A stretch of 12,823 nucleotides of DNA, from contig JAITVE010000371.1 of NCBI GenBank assembly GCA_031285975.1, positions 1 to 12,823 of the forward strand, written 5' to 3'. Of the stretch, positions 12,233-12,823 are shown piece by piece. The notes under the pieces are model-generated. The model was given only the letters and a program-made list of their open reading frames with translations, was not told where the DNA came from and did not search any database. This DNA comes from Candidatus Adiutrix sp. GTDB lineage: Bacteria > Desulfobacterota > Desulfarculia > Adiutricales > Adiutricaceae. Made by a program: the position numbers and the translations under genes. Numbering within the stretch: position 1 is the stretch's first letter; every line of letters begins with the position of its first letter.

Positions 12233-12823
12233 CTAGAGATACCAGGGGGTGTTGAAAGTCATAATTTCAAAATGTCCATGGGGATTGGCCTTAAAGTGCT
12301 CTGGCGGGTCGGCCTCCCGCAAAACGCGGCCCTCGGGACTGTAAAGGATCAGTGGATGAGCGGCCCGGACGGCATACACCTCAATGGTGTTTTTCCCCAT
12401 TGTTGGGTCGGGGCCGAGAATCTCTTTGTAACCTCCGTGGGCCGGGATATTCCAGGCTTTTAAAAAATTTCCGGCGATGTCGTAAATCTGCACCCGGTCA
12501 ATGGCTTCCGTGAGCGCGGCCCGGCGGCCGTCCGGCAGCACCAGCACTTTGCTCTCCTTCGGCATGGGCCAATGCCAGGTTTCTGGGACAATAAATTCCG
12601 CGCTTATGGTGAAGAGCAAAACCACGAAGCCGAACCACATCACGGCTATGAAGGGTAGGACCGCCAACTCCTTCCAACCCATGCGGGGTATACGGCGTTT
12701 AGTGGCCCGGAGAAGGTACAATATCCCTAAAGCCATGACCAACAGAAACGGCCACACGACCAATCGAATGCCCAGCCCGCCGTCAATAAAACGCACCAGA
12801 AACAGCCCAACGACATACACTAT
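12233..12823 (-). CDS. Integral membrane protein of unknown function with a soluble C-terminal domain, cut by the right edge
   Basis: The frame is open to the last base of the window, so the visible start (GTG at 12820) may not be the true one. The visible 195 residues contain hydrophobic segments at about 19-37 (IRLVVWPFLLVMALGILYLL) and 51-76 (ELAVLPFIAVMWFGFVVLLF), and perhaps part of one at the extreme N-terminus. A globular part of about 110 residues follows, with beta-propeller-like strand repeats: LVLPDGRRAALTEAIDRVQI, YDIAGNFLKAWNIPAHGG, then IEVYAVRAAHPLILYSPEGR. It ends NTPWYL. I do not recognise the family. The 39-codon ORF follows in the same frame and presumably on the same transcript. 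Confidence 0.7.
   Translation of the reverse strand: MVYVVGLFLVRFIDGGLGIRLVVWPFLLVMALGILYLLRATKRRIPRMGWKELAVLPFIAVMWFGFVVLLFTISAEFIVPETWHWPMPKESKVLVLPDGRRAALTEAIDRVQIYDIAGNFLKAWNIPAHGGYKEILGPDPTMGKNTIEVYAVRAAHPLILYSPEGRVLREADPPEHFKANPHGHFEIMTFNTPWYL

Overview
The window reads as a stretch of GC-rich bacterial chromosome carrying mostly housekeeping genes. It probably comes from a Desulfobacterota-like (deltaproteobacterial) organism. That placement is an inference from the look of the bL28, HisB/HisA and TrpS proteins, the GC-rich coding style and the lipoprotein/secreted-protein content; no search was run. Coding is dense and most genes have a good Shine-Dalgarno and a recognisable sigma70-type promoter.

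Layout. Positions 1-735 hold the 5' part of an AT-rich Mrr-type restriction endonuclease gene on the minus strand. It is broken by a one-base frameshift and runs off the left edge. Next is trpS (minus, own promoter and a perfect terminator), divergent from a plus-strand operon ilvN - hisB - small lipoprotein - hisA (1991-4128), which links branched-chain and histidine biosynthesis. A convergent nudC (NADH pyrophosphatase) follows. At 5263-5652 sits a small ArsR-family regulator with a textbook promoter; the same 16-bp palindrome overlaps its start region and recurs just downstream of the gene. Next comes a membrane-anchored protein (5744-6976) that resembles the core module of RTX/haemolysin-type calcium-binding proteins but lacks their repeat domain.

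The 6977-7336 gap contains a 207-bp element with 34-bp terminal inverted repeats. Each repeat folds into its own hairpin, and the only two differences between the repeats are compensatory. An IclR-family regulator (minus) and an AstE/AspA-type zinc deacylase (plus) then form a divergent pair, probably regulator and target. A repeat-rich gap leads to a 6-phosphofructokinase whose active-site signature (Asp at the E. coli 104 position, Lys at 124) predicts pyrophosphate rather than ATP as phosphoryl donor. It is tightly followed by a secreted OB-fold-like protein. After a second repeat-rich gap come rpmB (ribosomal protein bL28), a terminator, a second hairpin, and a minus-strand membrane protein cut by the right edge, followed in the same reading frame by a 39-codon single-TM ORF.

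Palindromic interspersed repeats of the common CCGGCGAAGGCCGG type occur at six sites plus two GCAGG-type variants, mostly in the two gaps flanking the pfk unit. The most unusual items are the hairpin-ended element with compensatory changes, the ArsR gene with paired operators, the RTX-core protein without RTX repeats, the frameshifted mrr, and the small ORF following an in-frame TAG.
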